Shown here: in pieces, positions 1-11,516 of the stretch
Numbering within the stretch: the stretch's first letter is position 1
Layout: every line of letters starts with the position of its first letter
Assembly: GCA_028753945.1 (NCBI GenBank)
Contig: JAPNXP010000001.1
Span: forward strand, 9,662,501 to 9,726,500
Origin: Hexactinellida sp. DTS-2022
Taxonomy: Eukaryota > Porifera > Hexactinellida
Reading direction: 5' to 3'
Length of the DNA stretch: 64,000 bases
Translations under genes and position numbers: made by a program
The notes under the pieces: generated by a model
Told to the model about the DNA's origin: nothing
The model's input: the letters and a program-made list of their open reading frames with translations, nothing else
Databases searched by the model: none

Positions 1-930
1 TTTTTGCACCTGTTTAATATTAGAAAAAGAACAATAAATAGTGCACAAATATTTAATTTATATGCATTCGATAGAGAATTAAATTCTACACCTTTTCACA
101 GTGCACGAATTTTTAAATTGAGTTTCGTTTGTGCCACAATTGAGTTGCAAGTTTCCTTTGTTTACTAACACTTCAGTTCAATTGAAGTGTTAAATCGAAT
201 TCTATTGTTTCAACTTGTGATAATTATATTGATTCAACTTGTGAGATCGAGTAGGCTTCTATTTTCTAATTGAAAACTAAGATTTTACATTCCATAACAA
301 CAACAGATTATGTGATTATATTTATTTCTGCTCAGAATATTCTTGAACAATGGATACATGAGATATTTAATTCTAATTAATTCGCTCTGTGTTTAACTTA
401 GAGAAACGGTTCCAATTAGATTATTAGGGTATCGAGTGCGCTGAATTCAAATATGATAATGAAATTAAATTTAAATTAATTATTATAGCAAATAATTGAA
501 CTTAATTTATTTTGATGTAAATAATATTGGTGTTAAATTATCTTAGATTAATTAAATATTTATACTAATTATCTAAATTTCATTAATCTCAGAAATGATA
601 CAAGATAGAAACAAACTTTAAATTTATCAATTGGTCCTTATGGCACGTACCACCTATACAAGTGGATCTTGACACCTTGAGGTGATGATGACATCGTCAA
701 AAGAATGTATTTTTACAATTTTGTGAATTAAATAATCCGCATGGGTTGGTTGGAGTTGGGTAAATACCCAACACGCACCTAAAAAATGCTGACTCAGCAA
801 CATATTATATTCTATTGAAACTTGAATATCTCTCAAATGAAGTGAGCTAAATGGAAACTTCCACCACTCTAAGGGTCTATGCCTTCTGAAACACCTAATT
901 TAACACCTTCATAGTGATGATGACATGGCG
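1..930 (+). repeat. Hairpin-bounded repeat, body copy 1 (truncated by window edge)
   Basis: Non-coding, AT-rich copy of the dominant 1.3-1.7 kb repeat. Landmarks in order are the tract TTCTATTGTTTCAACTTG, a TTATCGAGTGCGCTGAATTC-like segment, TATCAATTGGTCCTTATG, and the tail TAGTGATGATGACATGGCG that leads into the hairpin. The same landmarks recur in order at 1.1-2.6, 2.7-4.2, 10.0-11.3, 11.5-12.6, 13.0-14.2 and 22.8-25.0 kb. No long ORF is shared between copies. Confidence 0.85.
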
Positions 931-1060
931 AAAAAAAATCCAAAATTGCAGCCTGTGCCGACAGCATGTTCCTTTGGAGGCACTATCAATAAACCACCAC
1001 CAAAATATAGTGCCACCAAGGAATATGCGTCGGCACAGGCTGCAATTTTGGATTTTTTTT
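931..1060. repeat. ~130-bp terminal hairpin of the dominant repeat
   Basis: Imperfect palindrome. The left arm begins AAAATCCAAAATTGCAGCC then TGTGCCGACAGCATG; the right arm ends CATGCGTCGGCACAGG then CTGCAATTTTGGATTTT. The loop is rich in CCACCACCAAAATATAG. The left arm carries an extra A (GACAGCATG against GACGCATG), a bulge kept in most copies in the window. Confidence 0.9.
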
Positions 1061-1070
1061 TATTATTATT

Positions 1071-2604
1071 ATTTTTTTCTCCGTAGACGGTGCCCTGGCC
1101 AGAGCTTTATAGTTGATGGGCTTAAACTTTGCATGTAGGTGCGATGGGACCGTCTAATTTGCACCTGGGGTCACGATTTTTGATTAAGAAATTTTTGACA
1201 CATCTTTAACACCTTTCAAATTTTGTCTGGTCCATAACTCAAAAATTGTTTTACTAAACCCCCAAATTTTATTTCATATTTGGATTCACCATAAAATTCT
1301 GCGTCTGATAGGTGAAGAAGGTTTTCAATGAATGGTTTAATTTCTGCCATAAATGGGGGTTGAAATTTCTTTGTTTACTCACACTTCAATTTCAGTAAAG
1401 TGTTAAATCTAATTCTATTGTTTCAACTTGTAATAATTATATTGATTTAACTTGTTAAATCCTACTCTAGTGATTCAACTTGCGATAATTATATTGATTT
1501 AACTTGTTAAATCCTACTCTAGTGATTCAACTTGCGATAATTATATTGATTTAACTTATAAATTCCAGCTGGCTTCTATTTAATTCTAGCATTACTATAC
1601 AATGGATTAAATTAAGAGCATCCTTATATGTAGACGGTCTATTTCTAGACGGTCTATAAAAGCCCATACAAATAAGGCAAAAATTTGTAGACCGTCTATA
1701 AATTCTGTAGACCACTTGCCCTGCTTTTTATGGGTAATACTAATGCATAGGAAATAAAACCTGGTCTATTTCTAGACGGTCTACATATAAGATATCTCTT
1801 AAATTAAATTAATTTATATAAGGAATTTGTTGACTTTACTCAACTCACCGTGGATAACATTGCTAAAATAAATAACTAATAATTTAATTTATTATCAATA
1901 AGTAATGAATGGCATTAAACTAAAGATGGTTTATGATAGAACCGTTAACATTTTACATTCCACAACAACGACAGATAAAGTGATTATATTTATTTCGCGA
2001 GAATATTCTTGCACAATTAATGTACTGACGTAATTTATTATAATTAATTCCTTTTGTATTTAACTTATAGACGGTTCCAATTGGATTATTGGGGTTATCG
2101 AGTGCGCTGAATTCAAATATGATAGTGAAATCGATTTAAATTAATAATAAGTGCAAATAATTGAACTTTATTTATTTTGCTGTACATAATAATGGTGTTA
2201 AATTATTAATTTATTAATTAAATATTTATACTAATTAGCTAAATTTCATTAATCTCAGAGATGATACAAGATAGAAACAAACTTTCAATTTATCAATTGG
2301 TCCTTATGCCACGTACCACCTATACAAGTGAGTATTGACACCTTGAAGTGAATTTGACATCGTCAAAAAAATGTATTTTTACAATTTTGTGAATTAAATA
2401 ATTCGCATGGGTTGGTTGGAGTTGGGTGAATACCCAATACGCACTTTAAAAATGCTGAGTCATCACAGATTATATTCTACTGAAAACTGAATATCTCTGA
2501 AATGAAGTGAGCTAAATGGAAACTTGCACCACTCTAAGGGTCGTTGCCTACTGAAGCACCTTTCTGAAATAATTTAACACCTTCATAGTGATGATGACTA
2601 GGCG
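1071..2604 (+). repeat. Hairpin-bounded repeat, body copy 2
   Basis: Begins with CTCCGTAGACGGTGCCCTGG and ends with GTGATGATGACTAGGCG just before the next hairpin. It is interrupted by a 183-bp MITE at 1616-1798. A ~57-bp sub-repeat (TGATTTAACTTGTTAAATCC type) is tandemly repeated near 1430-1560. No coding potential seen. Confidence 0.85.
1616..1798. mobile_element. PIF/Harbinger-like MITE with TTAA duplication
   Basis: Inverted ends GAGCATCCTTATATGTAGAC and GTCTACATATAAGATATCTC, each next to the internal motif TAGACGGTCTA. TTAA flanks both sides (1612-1615 and 1799-1802). Sister repeats near 3370 and 10505 show the unoccupied site (GGATTAAATTAAATTAATTT). The superfamily is inferred from the GAGCATCC-type end; the target duplication is direct observation. 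Confidence 0.7.
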
Positions 2605-2732
2605 AAAAAAAATCCAAAATTGCAGCTTGTGCCGACAGCATGTTCCTTTGGAGGCACTATCAATAAATCACCACCAAAATATAGTGCCACCAAAGGAATA
2701 TGCGTCGGTACAGGCTGCAATTTTGGATTTTC
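2605..2732. repeat. ~130-bp terminal hairpin
   Basis: Same family as 931-1060, with arms AAATCCAAAATTGCAGC and GCAATTTTGGATTTT and the shared TGTGCCGAC near each end. It is followed directly by TTTTCTCCGTAGACGG of the next body. Confidence 0.9.
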
Positions 2733-2734
2733 TT

Positions 2735-4180
2735 TTCTCCGTAGACGGTACCCTGGCCAGAGCTCTATAGTTGATGGGCTGAAACTTGGCATGTAGGTGC
2801 GGTAGGACCGTCTAATTTGCACCTGGGGTTACGATTTTTTATTAAGAAATTTTTGACACATCTTTAACACCTTTCAGATTTTGTCTGGTCCATAACTCAA
2901 AATATGTTTTACTAAACCCGAAAATTTTATTTCATATTTGGATTCCCCATAAAATTCTGCGTCTGATGGGAGAAGAAAACCTTCAAAAAAGGTTTTATTC
3001 CTGCCATTAATGGGGGTTGAAATTTCTTTGTTTACTCACACTTCAGTTTCAATAAAACTGTTAAATCTAATTCCATTGTTTCAACTTGCGATTATTATAT
3101 TGATTTAACTTGTTAAATCCTACTCTAGTGATTCAACTTGTAATAATTATATTGATTCATCTTATAAATTACAGCTGGCTTCTATTTAATTGTAGTATTA
3201 CTATACAATGGATTAAATTAAATAATATAATATAAGGAATTTGTTGACTCAACTCAACCAACCGTGGATAACATTGCTAAAATAAATAACGAATAATATA
3301 ATTTAATAGCAATACACAATGAATGCAGCTGGCTTCTATTTAATTGTAGCATTACTATACAATGGATTAAATTAAATTAATTTATATAAGGAATTTGTTG
3401 ACTTTACTCAACACACCGTGGATAACATTGCTAAAATATATAACTAATAATATAATTTATTATCAATACATAATGAATGAATGGCATTAAACTAAAGATG
3501 GTTTATGATAGAACCGTTAAGATTTTACATTCCACAACAACGACAGATTAAGTGATTATATTTATTTCAGCGAGAATATTCTTGCACAATTAATGTACTG
3601 ACATATTTAATTCTAATTAATTCGCTCTGTGTTTACCGTATAGAGATGGTTCCAAATAGATTATTGGGGTTATCGAGTGCGTGGAATTCAAATATTATAG
3701 TGAAATTCAATTTAAATAAATAATAATTGCAAATAATTGAACTTAATTTATTTTGCTGTATATAATAATGGTGTTAAATAATAAATAAATAAATTAAATA
3801 TTTATACTAATTAGATAAATTTCATTAATCTCAGAGATGATACAAGATAGAAACAAACTTTCAATTTATCAATTGGTCCTTATGCCAGGTACCACCTATA
3901 CAAGTGGGTCTTGACAACTTGAGGTGATTATGACATCGTAAAAAAAATGTATTTTTACAATTTTGTTAATTCGATATTTAAAATGGGTTAGTTGATGTTG
4001 GGTGATGACCCAACACACACATAAAAAATGCTGAGTCATCAGCTATTATATTCTACTCAAACTTGAATATCTCTAAAATTATATGAACTAAATGGAAACT
4101 TCCACCACTCTAAGGGTCGATGCCTTCTGTAACACCTTTTTGAAATAATTTAACACCTTCATAGTGATGATGACATGGCG
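2735..4180 (+). repeat. Hairpin-bounded repeat, body copy 3
   Basis: Starts CTCCGTAGACGGTACCCTGG and ends TGATGATGACATGGCG. It contains an internal duplication of the GCTGGCTTCTATTTAATTGT to CCGTGGATAACATTGC segment (3175-3290 and 3328-3440). No ORF supported. Confidence 0.85.
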
Positions 4181-4311
4181 AAAAAAAAATCCAAAATTGC
4201 AGCCTGCGCCGACAGCATGTTCTTTTGGAGGCACTATAAATAAACAACCAACAAAATATAGTGCCACCAAAGGAACATGCGTCGGCACAGGCTGCAATTT
4301 TGGATTTTTTT
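4181..4311. repeat. ~130-bp terminal hairpin
   Basis: Hairpin family member. It is followed immediately by AGCAATGTTATCCACGG, an internal part of the body in reverse orientation, so the right neighbour is a truncated inverted copy. Confidence 0.9.
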
Positions 4312-4848
4312 AGCAATGTTATCCACGGTTGAGTTGAATTAAGTCAACAATTCCTTATAATATATTATTTTATTTAATCCATTGTCTAGTAATACTACAA
4401 TTAAATAGAAGCCAGCTGGAATTTCTAAGTTAAATCAATATATTTATCGCAAGTTGAAACAATAGAATAAGATTTAACAAGTCAAATCAATATAATTATT
4501 ACAAGTTGAACAATAGAATTAGATTTAACACTTTCAATGGAACTGAAGTGTTAGTAAAGAAAGGAAACTTGCAACTCTATTGTGGCACTAACGAAACCCA
4601 ATTTAAAAATTCGTGCACTGTGAAAAGGTGTAGAATTTAATTCTCTATCCGTACATGTAAATTTTATCAAGCTCAATATTAATTATTTCATGTTATGAGC
4701 TATAATTAGTTTAAATAGGTGTTTAAATCATTTGATAAAAAATCGTAACCCCAGGTGCAAATTAGACGGTCCCTCCGCAACTACATGCCAAGTTTCAGCC
4801 CATCAACTATAAAGCTCTGGCCAGGGCACCGTCTACGGAGAAAAAATA
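4312..4848 (-). repeat. Inverted, truncated body copy
   Basis: Reverse-complement body. It ends with AGGGCACCGTCTACGGAG, the complement of the usual CTCCGTAGACGGTGCCCT start. The middle of the unit is missing. Confidence 0.8.
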
Positions 4849-4860
4849 ATAAAAATAAAG

Positions 4861-4909
4861 GCAGTGATTCTAATACTGGGCCACTATACTAGTATAGTCG
4901 GCACAGTAA
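4861..4909. repeat. Near-palindromic module, single copy
   Basis: GGCAGTGATTC, then ACTGGGCCACTATACTAGTA, then TAGTCGGCACAGTA. The core is two bases shorter than the usual 18-bp palindrome. It sits exactly between an inverted body start and an inverted hairpin. Confidence 0.85.
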
Positions 4910-5039
4910 AAAAAATCCAAAATTGCAGCCTGTGCCGACGCATGTTCCTTTGGTGGCACTATATTTTGGTGGTGGTTTATTGATAGTGCCTCCAAAGGAA
5001 CATGCTGTCGGCACTAGCTGCAATTTTGGATTTTTTTTC
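4909..5039. repeat. ~130-bp terminal hairpin, reverse orientation
   Basis: The arm lacking the bulge (CTGTGCCGACGCATG) now comes first and GACAGCATG-type sequence is on the right, so the copy is the reverse complement of 11323-11447. It is followed by CGCCTAGTCATCATCACTAT, the inverted body tail. Confidence 0.9.
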
Positions 5040-6100
5040 GCCTAGTCATCATCACTATGAAGGTGTTAAATTATTTCAGAAAGGTGTTTCAGTATGCAAC
5101 GACCCTTAGAGTGGTGGAAGTTTCCATTTAGCTCACTTCATTTGAGAGATATTCAAGTTTCAGTAGAATATAATCTGTGATGACTCAGCATTTTTAAAGT
5201 GCGTGTTGGGTATTCACCCAACTCCAACCAACCCATGCGAATTATTTAATTCACAAAATAGTAAAAATACATTTTTTTGACGATGTCATCATCACCTCAA
5301 GGTGTCAAGACCCACTTGTATAGGTGGTACCTGGCATAAGGACTAATTGATAAATTGAAAGTTTGTTTCTATCTTGTATCATCTCTGAGATTAATGAAAT
5401 TTACCTAATTAGTATAAATATTTAATTAATAAATTAATAATTTAACACCAATTTCAATGTCAACTTATATTTATTAAGTTTAATTATTTTGTCGTAAATA
5501 ATTAATTAATTAATTTGGCTATCAAATTTCAATTCCTCACACTCGATAACCCCTAATAAACAAATTGGGAGCATCTATATAAGTCATATACTGACTGAAT
5601 TAATTATAATTAATTACGTCAGTATATTAACAGTGCAATAATATTCTCGCAGAAGTAAATATAATCACATAATCTGTCGTTGTTATGGAATGTAGAATCT
5701 TAGTTTTCAATTATATAATAGAAGCCTACTCGATCTCACAAGTTGAATCAATATAATAATAACGAGTTGAAACAATAGAATTAGATTTAACACTTTCAAT
5801 TGAACTGAAGTGTTAGTAAACAAAGGAAACTTGCAATTCAATTGTGGCACAAACTAAGTACAATTTGAAAATTCGTGCACTGTGAAAAGGTGTAGAATTT
5901 AATTCTCTATCGAATGCATATAAATGTAATTTTCGGGTACCATTTATTGTTCCTGTTTCAATATTAAACAGGTGCAAAAATGTGTCCAAAAAAATGTGAT
6001 AAAAAATCGTGACTCCAGGTGCACATCTGTAACCCATCAGACACCTGTCCTGAAATTTAAGTTCTTAGTTAATTAAACTCTGTTCTGTGGAGTGGCTACG
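5040..6100 (-). repeat. Inverted body copy, variant B start
   Basis: Reverse body whose outer end is not CTCCGTAGACGG but CTCTGTTCTGTGGAGTGGCTACGG (read in two overlapping parts), a second start variant also seen near 21690, 22760, 23940 and 26400. Two subfamilies therefore share tails and hairpins but differ at the outer start. Confidence 0.8.
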
Positions 6101-6105
6101 GAAGA

Positions 6106-6977
6106 ATAATAACCAAGGCAGTAAGACCAATACTGGGCCACTATACTATAGTATAGTCGGCACAGTAAAAATAATATACCAAAGCACTAAGACCAATACT
6201 GGGCCACTATACTATAGTATAGTCGGCACAGTAATAATAAAGGCAGAGATTCCAATACTGGGCCACTATACTATAGTATAGTCGGCACAGTAATAATAAA
6301 GGCAGAGATTCCAATACTGGGCCACTATACTATAGTATAGTCGGCACAGTAATAATAACTAACCAAGGCACTAAGACCAATACTGGGCCACTATACTATA
6401 GTATAGTCGGCACAGTAACAAAGGCAGTGATTCCAATACTGGGCCACTATACTATAGTATAGTCGGCACAGTAATAATAAAAATAAAAATAATTAAGGCA
6501 GTGATTCCAATACTGGGCCACTATACTATAGTATAGTCGGCACAGTAATAACCAAGGCACTAAGACCAATACTGGGCCACTATACTATAGTATAGTCGGC
6601 ACAGTAATAATAACCAAGGCACTAAGACCAATACTGGGCCACTATACTATAGTATAGTCGGCACAGTAATAATATACCAAAGCAAAGATTAGAACTGGGC
6701 CACTATACTATAGTATAGTCGGCACAGTAATAATAACCAAGGCAGTAAGATTAGAACTGGGCCACTATACTATAGTATAGTCGGCACAGTAATAATAACC
6801 AAGGCACTAAGACCAATACTGGGCCACTATACTATAGTATAGTCGGCACAGTAATAATATACCAAAGCAAAGATTAGAACTGGGCCACTATACTATAGTA
6901 TAGTCGGCACAGTAATAATAACCAAGGCAGTAAGATTAGAACTGGGCCACTATACTATAGTATAGTCGGCACAGTAA
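6106..6977. repeat. Array of 14 near-palindromic modules
   Basis: Fourteen copies of a ~34-bp repeat running from CTGGGCC through ACTATACTATAGTATAGT to CGGCACAGTA. Joining segments of ~20-40 bp come from a small set: ACTAAGACCAATA, AGTGATTCCAATA or AGAGATTCCAATA, AAAGATTAGAA and AGTAAGATTAGAA, each after TAATAATAA- or TAATATACC-type linkers. The core is a perfect 18-bp palindrome; the whole repeat is palindromic apart from one bulge and one mismatch. Confidence 0.92.
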
Positions 6978-6978
6978 T

Positions 6979-7882
6979 AAGAGATATAACCGTTTAATTA
7001 TACTTAACCAAAAATATAAATGAATGTTGTATTACTTGTATTTAATAACTACGATAAAATAATAGTGTGTTATCAGTCTGTTCCTATGTTGAAATGATGT
7101 GCTACACCTCTTAAAAATTCTAATCTGGACGGTGTAGGTAACTCCCAACTAGGTCCCTTAGAGCTTTTTCATTAGCTTGGACTTTCTTCCTCTTGGATGG
7201 CTTATTCCTAGCAATATATTTGGCCTTCCTTAATTCTACTAGACACTGTTCGCGCTTTAGTGCAGATAGAAATTTCCATACGTTAGGATGATGACACCCG
7301 ACTGTAGCATTGAAACTACGATGCCATGCTTCAACTGCATTCGTTGTACGTGGTAATCCGAAAGCTGTGTCAAAATGGTAGTTCCACATGCTGATGGGGA
7401 ACAGCGCCTGTTGGTATGCTGCCGTATGCACCACCTGGGAGTGTACGCCCGATATATGTCCTCTCAAAATACTGTATTATATTGTCTGCTTCTGGCGTAG
7501 GAAGATGCGCAGCCACTTCATTAAATAGGTTAGGTACCTCGAAGGGAGCAGCAAACGCAAGAGCTGGAATCATACGGATACGGATAGCAATCTGCACTAA
7601 AGCGCGAACAGTGTCTAGTAGAATTAAGGCAGGCCAAATATATTGCTAGGAATAAGCCATCCAAGAGGAAGAAAGTCCAAGCTAATGAAAAAGCTCTAAG
7701 GGGCCTAGTTGGGAGTTACCTACACCGTCCCAGATTAGAATTTTTAAGAGGTGTCGCACATCATTTCAACATAGGAACAGACTGATAACACACTATTATT
7801 TTATCGTAGTTATTATATACAAGTAATACAACATTCAATTATATTTTTGGTTAAGTATAATTAAACGGTTATATCTCTTATT
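6979..7882. mobile_element. Foldback element carrying a MULE transposase remnant
   Basis: The left arm (about 6979-7255) and right arm (about 7617-7882) are near-exact reverse complements, from AAGAGATATAACCG inward. Both arms contain the same transposase C-terminus (AKYIARNKPSKRKK). The left arm joins the module array with no intervening sequence. Confidence 0.8.
7120..7597 (-). pseudogene. MULE transposase C-terminal fragment, frameshifted
   Basis: Two overlapping minus-strand frames together read like the C-terminal half of a MULE transposase. The upstream frame (to about 7400) has FEVPNLFNEVAAHLP and IIQYFERTYIG; the downstream frame has MWNYHFDTAFGLPRTTNAVE, then AWHRSFN, HPNVWKFLSALKREQ and a basic tail. 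The R-T-x-N-A-V-E-x-W-H motif with its catalytic-type Glu is characteristic of MULEs. A frame change near 7400-7430 and the lack of the N-terminal DD part make it non-functional. The 3' part is duplicated in inverted form at 7617-7740. Confidence 0.8.
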
Positions 7883-9155
7883 TTCTTTTACTATTATTGT
7901 ATGGTTTTCTTAAGAAAAATGGAAGAATAAACCTGTGGTTATGATCTAAAAAAATGAAATAGAATTGACCAATCAGATTAGTTGCGAATTGTCGTGTTGC
8001 GATTTGTCGGTGTTGCGAATTGTCTGTTGCGAGTTGTCGTGATGCGAACTGTCGTGCTTCCGTATTTATTAGAATCTGAATTTTATAATTACAAGCAATA
8101 TATTTAGAAGTCTTCACTTAAATAATTTATGATAATAACCCCAGAAACAAATTTGTCTATTTTCAAATACCATAATTCTGTATATTATCGTGTATTTCCA
8201 ATTTTCCATTCTGACACATCATTTAGGAAATTTTACAACACATCATTTAGGAAATTTTTATTTATTTAAATATTTTATAATAATAAAAAAATGCTCACTG
8301 CTACCTTATATTTCAATATGAGAGGGTAGATACTAATTGATAGGTAGAGAAATGTTTTTATAATGCATTTTATTCAGGTATTCTTGCTAATTTAACTAAA
8401 ATACTGACCTCCCGCTTTTTCTCCCGCTTTTAGAGTATCAACCTCCCGCTTTTAGATGAAACTCCCGCCACAGGTCCCACTTTTGGGATATTTTAGGTTG
8501 GCAGCACTGCAGGCTTCCCTAAAGGTGACAAAACTTTAGCCTATTAAATTCGAGGGTTTTCCAGTATGGATTAGCAGCTAGCATTCAATTCATATAAAAG
8601 GATTTTAGTGTCTCTATCAATTGTTAAGTGTGCGTTATAGAATGCCAAACAGAGACTGTAATTTAATTGGTCGAGAGGAAGTTCATTCATCCAATCAGTT
8701 ATTGTGTTCCCTCTGTCTAGTATCTACCCATACATTTCTAAGTTGTACAGTTCCTTAGTGATATTTAATTAAATTTCTATTTGGAGTTGGTATATTATTA
8801 TACACGGACATGCGTTAATATCTAGAAAATTGTCTGTTCTTATTAGCATAAATATTCAACAATCAGGCGCTGATTAGTATTTCCCAATTTATTTTTTATG
8901 TACTTATACGTATATACCTATGGCTAGGGCCCATGGATAAATAGACAGCTTAGGGGGGCACAGCCCTACTCTGAAACAATAGCATTACTGTTTTGTGGGT
9001 CACTAGCGGTCACCTAAATATTACCCATATGATTCTCCGTAATATAATCGACCTGTGTATAGGGCCTTTGACATTTTTTTATAGGCGACTAAATTCAGTT
9101 TGAGCTCAATCATGCACATACATTACTTAATTTGCATTAAGTCTATTGGAGTATG
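7883..9155. other. No gene seen; low-complexity intergenic stretch
   Basis: AT-rich. Contains a degenerate 13-16 bp tandem of TTGCGAATTGTCG-type units (7978-8064) and a short series of CTCCCGCTTTTAGA units (8408-8470). No conserved protein, tRNA or rRNA recognised. Confidence 0.5.
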
Positions 9156-9159
9156 TATA

Positions 9160-9320
9160 TAAATACAACCGGCATTGATTTTGAAAAGGCATGTGTTAGA
9201 ATACAAGCGAGGGCCGCAGGCCCGAGTACAAGTTGTAAGAACGCGCGTAGCGCGGACGAGAAGCTTGTATATATAAAGTAGTAGGTTTGTGTGTCTGTCT
9301 GTCTGTCCTCACATCTCCTC
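9160..9320. mobile_element. Helitron-like termini, back to back
   Basis: GGGCCGCAGGCCC and CGCGCGTAGCGCG are GC hairpins. Read on the minus strand each is followed by CTTG then T. They are followed on the plus strand by ATATATAAAGTAGTAGG and a GTCTGTCTGTCTGTCC tract typical of animal Helitron 5' ends. The CGCGCGTAGCGCG hairpin recurs at about 60567. No Rep/helicase gene is present. Confidence 0.55.
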
Positions 9321-9579
9321 CGAGAGTTCACAACAGATCTTAACCAAAATCTGTATGCCATCTAGGAGTTACCCCACAACCCTGAATAAGGAATTTTTAA
9401 GAGATATTTACATTCCTCGCGAAGTTAAACTCAAAATATGTGATTTTTTTGGCACCTTCCCATACATTTCAATGGGAATTATCAAAAGTTCACAGTGCTG
9501 CTAGAAAAACATTTCAAACGTGCAATCTAGGTTTTAGTGTATGAGGAATCCAAATATGATATTTTTAAAGTCAATAGAA

Positions 9580-9815
9580 TGCATAATTTGCAATTTACCA
9601 CATGCATATTTTTCACACTTAGCGAGGGTACCGACCTTGACCTATTAGATTCAGAATTTTCACATTATTCTGACTCGAGTTTAATTGGTCATAATTCAAT
9701 GGGTCAATTGTGTATGAAAGAAAACAACAATTGAATGTCCCTTGCTATATGCATAATTTGCAATTTACCATATGCATTTTTTTCGCACTTTGCGAGGGTA
9801 CCGACCTTGACCTAT
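9580..9815 (+). repeat. Direct repeat pair, ~65 bp
   Basis: GCATAATTTGCAATTTACCA, then TTTTTC[AG]CACTT and GCGAGGGTACCGACCTTGAC, occurs at about 9581-9644 and 9750-9813. Function unknown; probably part of the Helitron-like element to its left. Confidence 0.6.
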
Positions 9816-9882
9816 GAGCTTGCATTGAGTTGTCAATAGTCTCATTCCTATGGTCCCCGTAATATTAATACAACTGTTTATT

Positions 9883-9985
9883 ACTGTGCCGACTATACTA
9901 TAGTATAGTGGCCCAGTATTAGAATCACTGCCTTTATTATTACTGTGCCGACTATACTATAGTATAGTGGCCCAGTATTGGAATC
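9883..9985. repeat. Two near-palindromic modules, reverse orientation
   Basis: Two copies of TACTGTGCCGACTATACTAT-type modules, each followed by the AGTATT[AG]GAATCACTGCC spacer and a TTATTATT tract, immediately before a CTCCGTAGACGGTGCCCTGG body start. Confidence 0.9.
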
Positions 9986-10027
9986 ACTGCCTTTATTATT
10001 ATTATTATTATTATTTATATTATTATT

Positions 10028-11322
10028 TTTTCTCCGTAGACGGTGCCCTGGCCAGAGCTTTATGGTTGATGGGCTGAAACTTGGCATGTAGGTTCGGAGT
10101 CGACGTCTAATTTGCACCTGGGGTTACGATTTTTTATTAACAAATTTTTGACACATCTTTAACACCTTTCAAATTTTGTCTGGTCCATAACTCAAAAGTT
10201 GTTTTACTAAACCCCCAAATTTTATTTCACATTTGGACTCGCCATAGAATTCTGCGTCTGATGGGACAAGAAAGTTTCGCATAAAGGGGTCAATTTCTGC
10301 CATAAATGGGCGTTGAAATTTCTTTGTTTACTCACACTTCAATTTCAGTAAAACTGTGAAATCTAATTCCATTGTTTCAACTTGTAATAATTATATTGAT
10401 TTAACTTGTTAAATCCTACTCTATTGATTCAACTTGCGATAATTATATTGATTCAACTTATAAATTCCAGCTGGCTTCTATTTAATTGTAGCATTACTAT
10501 ACAATGGATTAAATTAAATTAATTTATATAAGGAATTTGTTGACTTTACTCAACTAACCGTGGATAACATTGCTAAAATAAATAACTAATAATTTAATTT
10601 ATTATCATTAAGTAATGAATGAATGGCATTAAACTAAAGATGGTTTATGATAGAACCGTTAAGATTTTACATTCCACAACAACGACAGATTAAGTGATTA
10701 TATTTATTTCGGCGAGAATATTCTTTTTGCACAATTAATGTACTGACGTAATTTATTATAATTAATTCCTTTTGTATTTAACTTATAGAATTTTCCAATT
10801 GGATTATTGGGGTTATCGAGTGCGCTGAATTCAAATATGATAGTGAAATTCGATTTAAATTAATAATAAGTGCAAATAATTGAACTGTATTTATTTTGCT
10901 GTACATAATAATGGTGTTAAATTATTAATTTATTAATTAAATATTTATACTAATTAGGTAAATTTCATTAATCTCAGAGATGATACAAGATAGAAACAAA
11001 CTTTCAATTTATCAATTGGTCCTTATGCCAGGTACCACCTATACAAGTGGGTCTTGACACCTTGAGGTGATGATGACATCGTTAAAAAAATGTATTTTTA
11101 CAATTTTGTGAATTAAATAATTCGCATGGGTTGGTTGGAGTTGGGTGAATACCCAACACGCACTTAAAAAATGCTGAGTCATCACAGATTATATTCTACT
11201 GAAACTTGAATATCTCTCAAATGAATTGAGCTAAATGGAAACTTCCACCACTCTAAGGGTCGTTGCATACTGAAACACCTTTCTGAAATAATTTAACACC
11301 TTCATAGTGATGATGACTAGGC
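10028..11322 (+). repeat. Hairpin-bounded repeat, body copy
   Basis: CTCCGTAGACGGTGCCCTGG start and GATGATGACTAGGCG tail, with all internal landmarks in order. It is close in sequence to 1071-2604 but lacks its MITE, and so serves as the empty-site copy. Confidence 0.85.
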
Positions 11323-11447
11323 GAAAAAAAATCCAAAATTGCAGCTAGTGCTGACAGCATGTTCCTTTGGAGGCACTATCAATAAACCACCACCAAAATA
11401 TAGTGCCACCAAAGGAACATGCGTCGGCACAGCTGCAATTTTGGATT
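11323..11447. repeat. ~130-bp terminal hairpin
   Basis: Arms AAATCCAAAATTGCAGC and GCTGCAATTTTGGATTTT, with GTCGGCACAG on the right. It is followed with no gap by a near-palindromic module. Confidence 0.9.
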
Positions 11448-11500
11448 TTATTACTGTGCCGACTATACTATAGTATAGTGGCCCAGTATTAGAATCACTG
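11448..11500. repeat. Near-palindromic module fused to hairpin
   Basis: TTACTGTGCCGAC, the 18-bp core, then GTGGCCCAGTATTAGAATCACTGCC. It directly abuts hairpin 11323-11447 on the left and the body start on the right. Confidence 0.9.
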
Positions 11501-11516
11501 CCTTTATTATTATTTT

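Noticed and set aside
6106-6977. CRISPR-like appearance (regular palindromic repeats with spacers)
   Set aside because: Spacers are not unique; they come from a handful of related types, and the window is eukaryotic with spliced genes. No cas genes.
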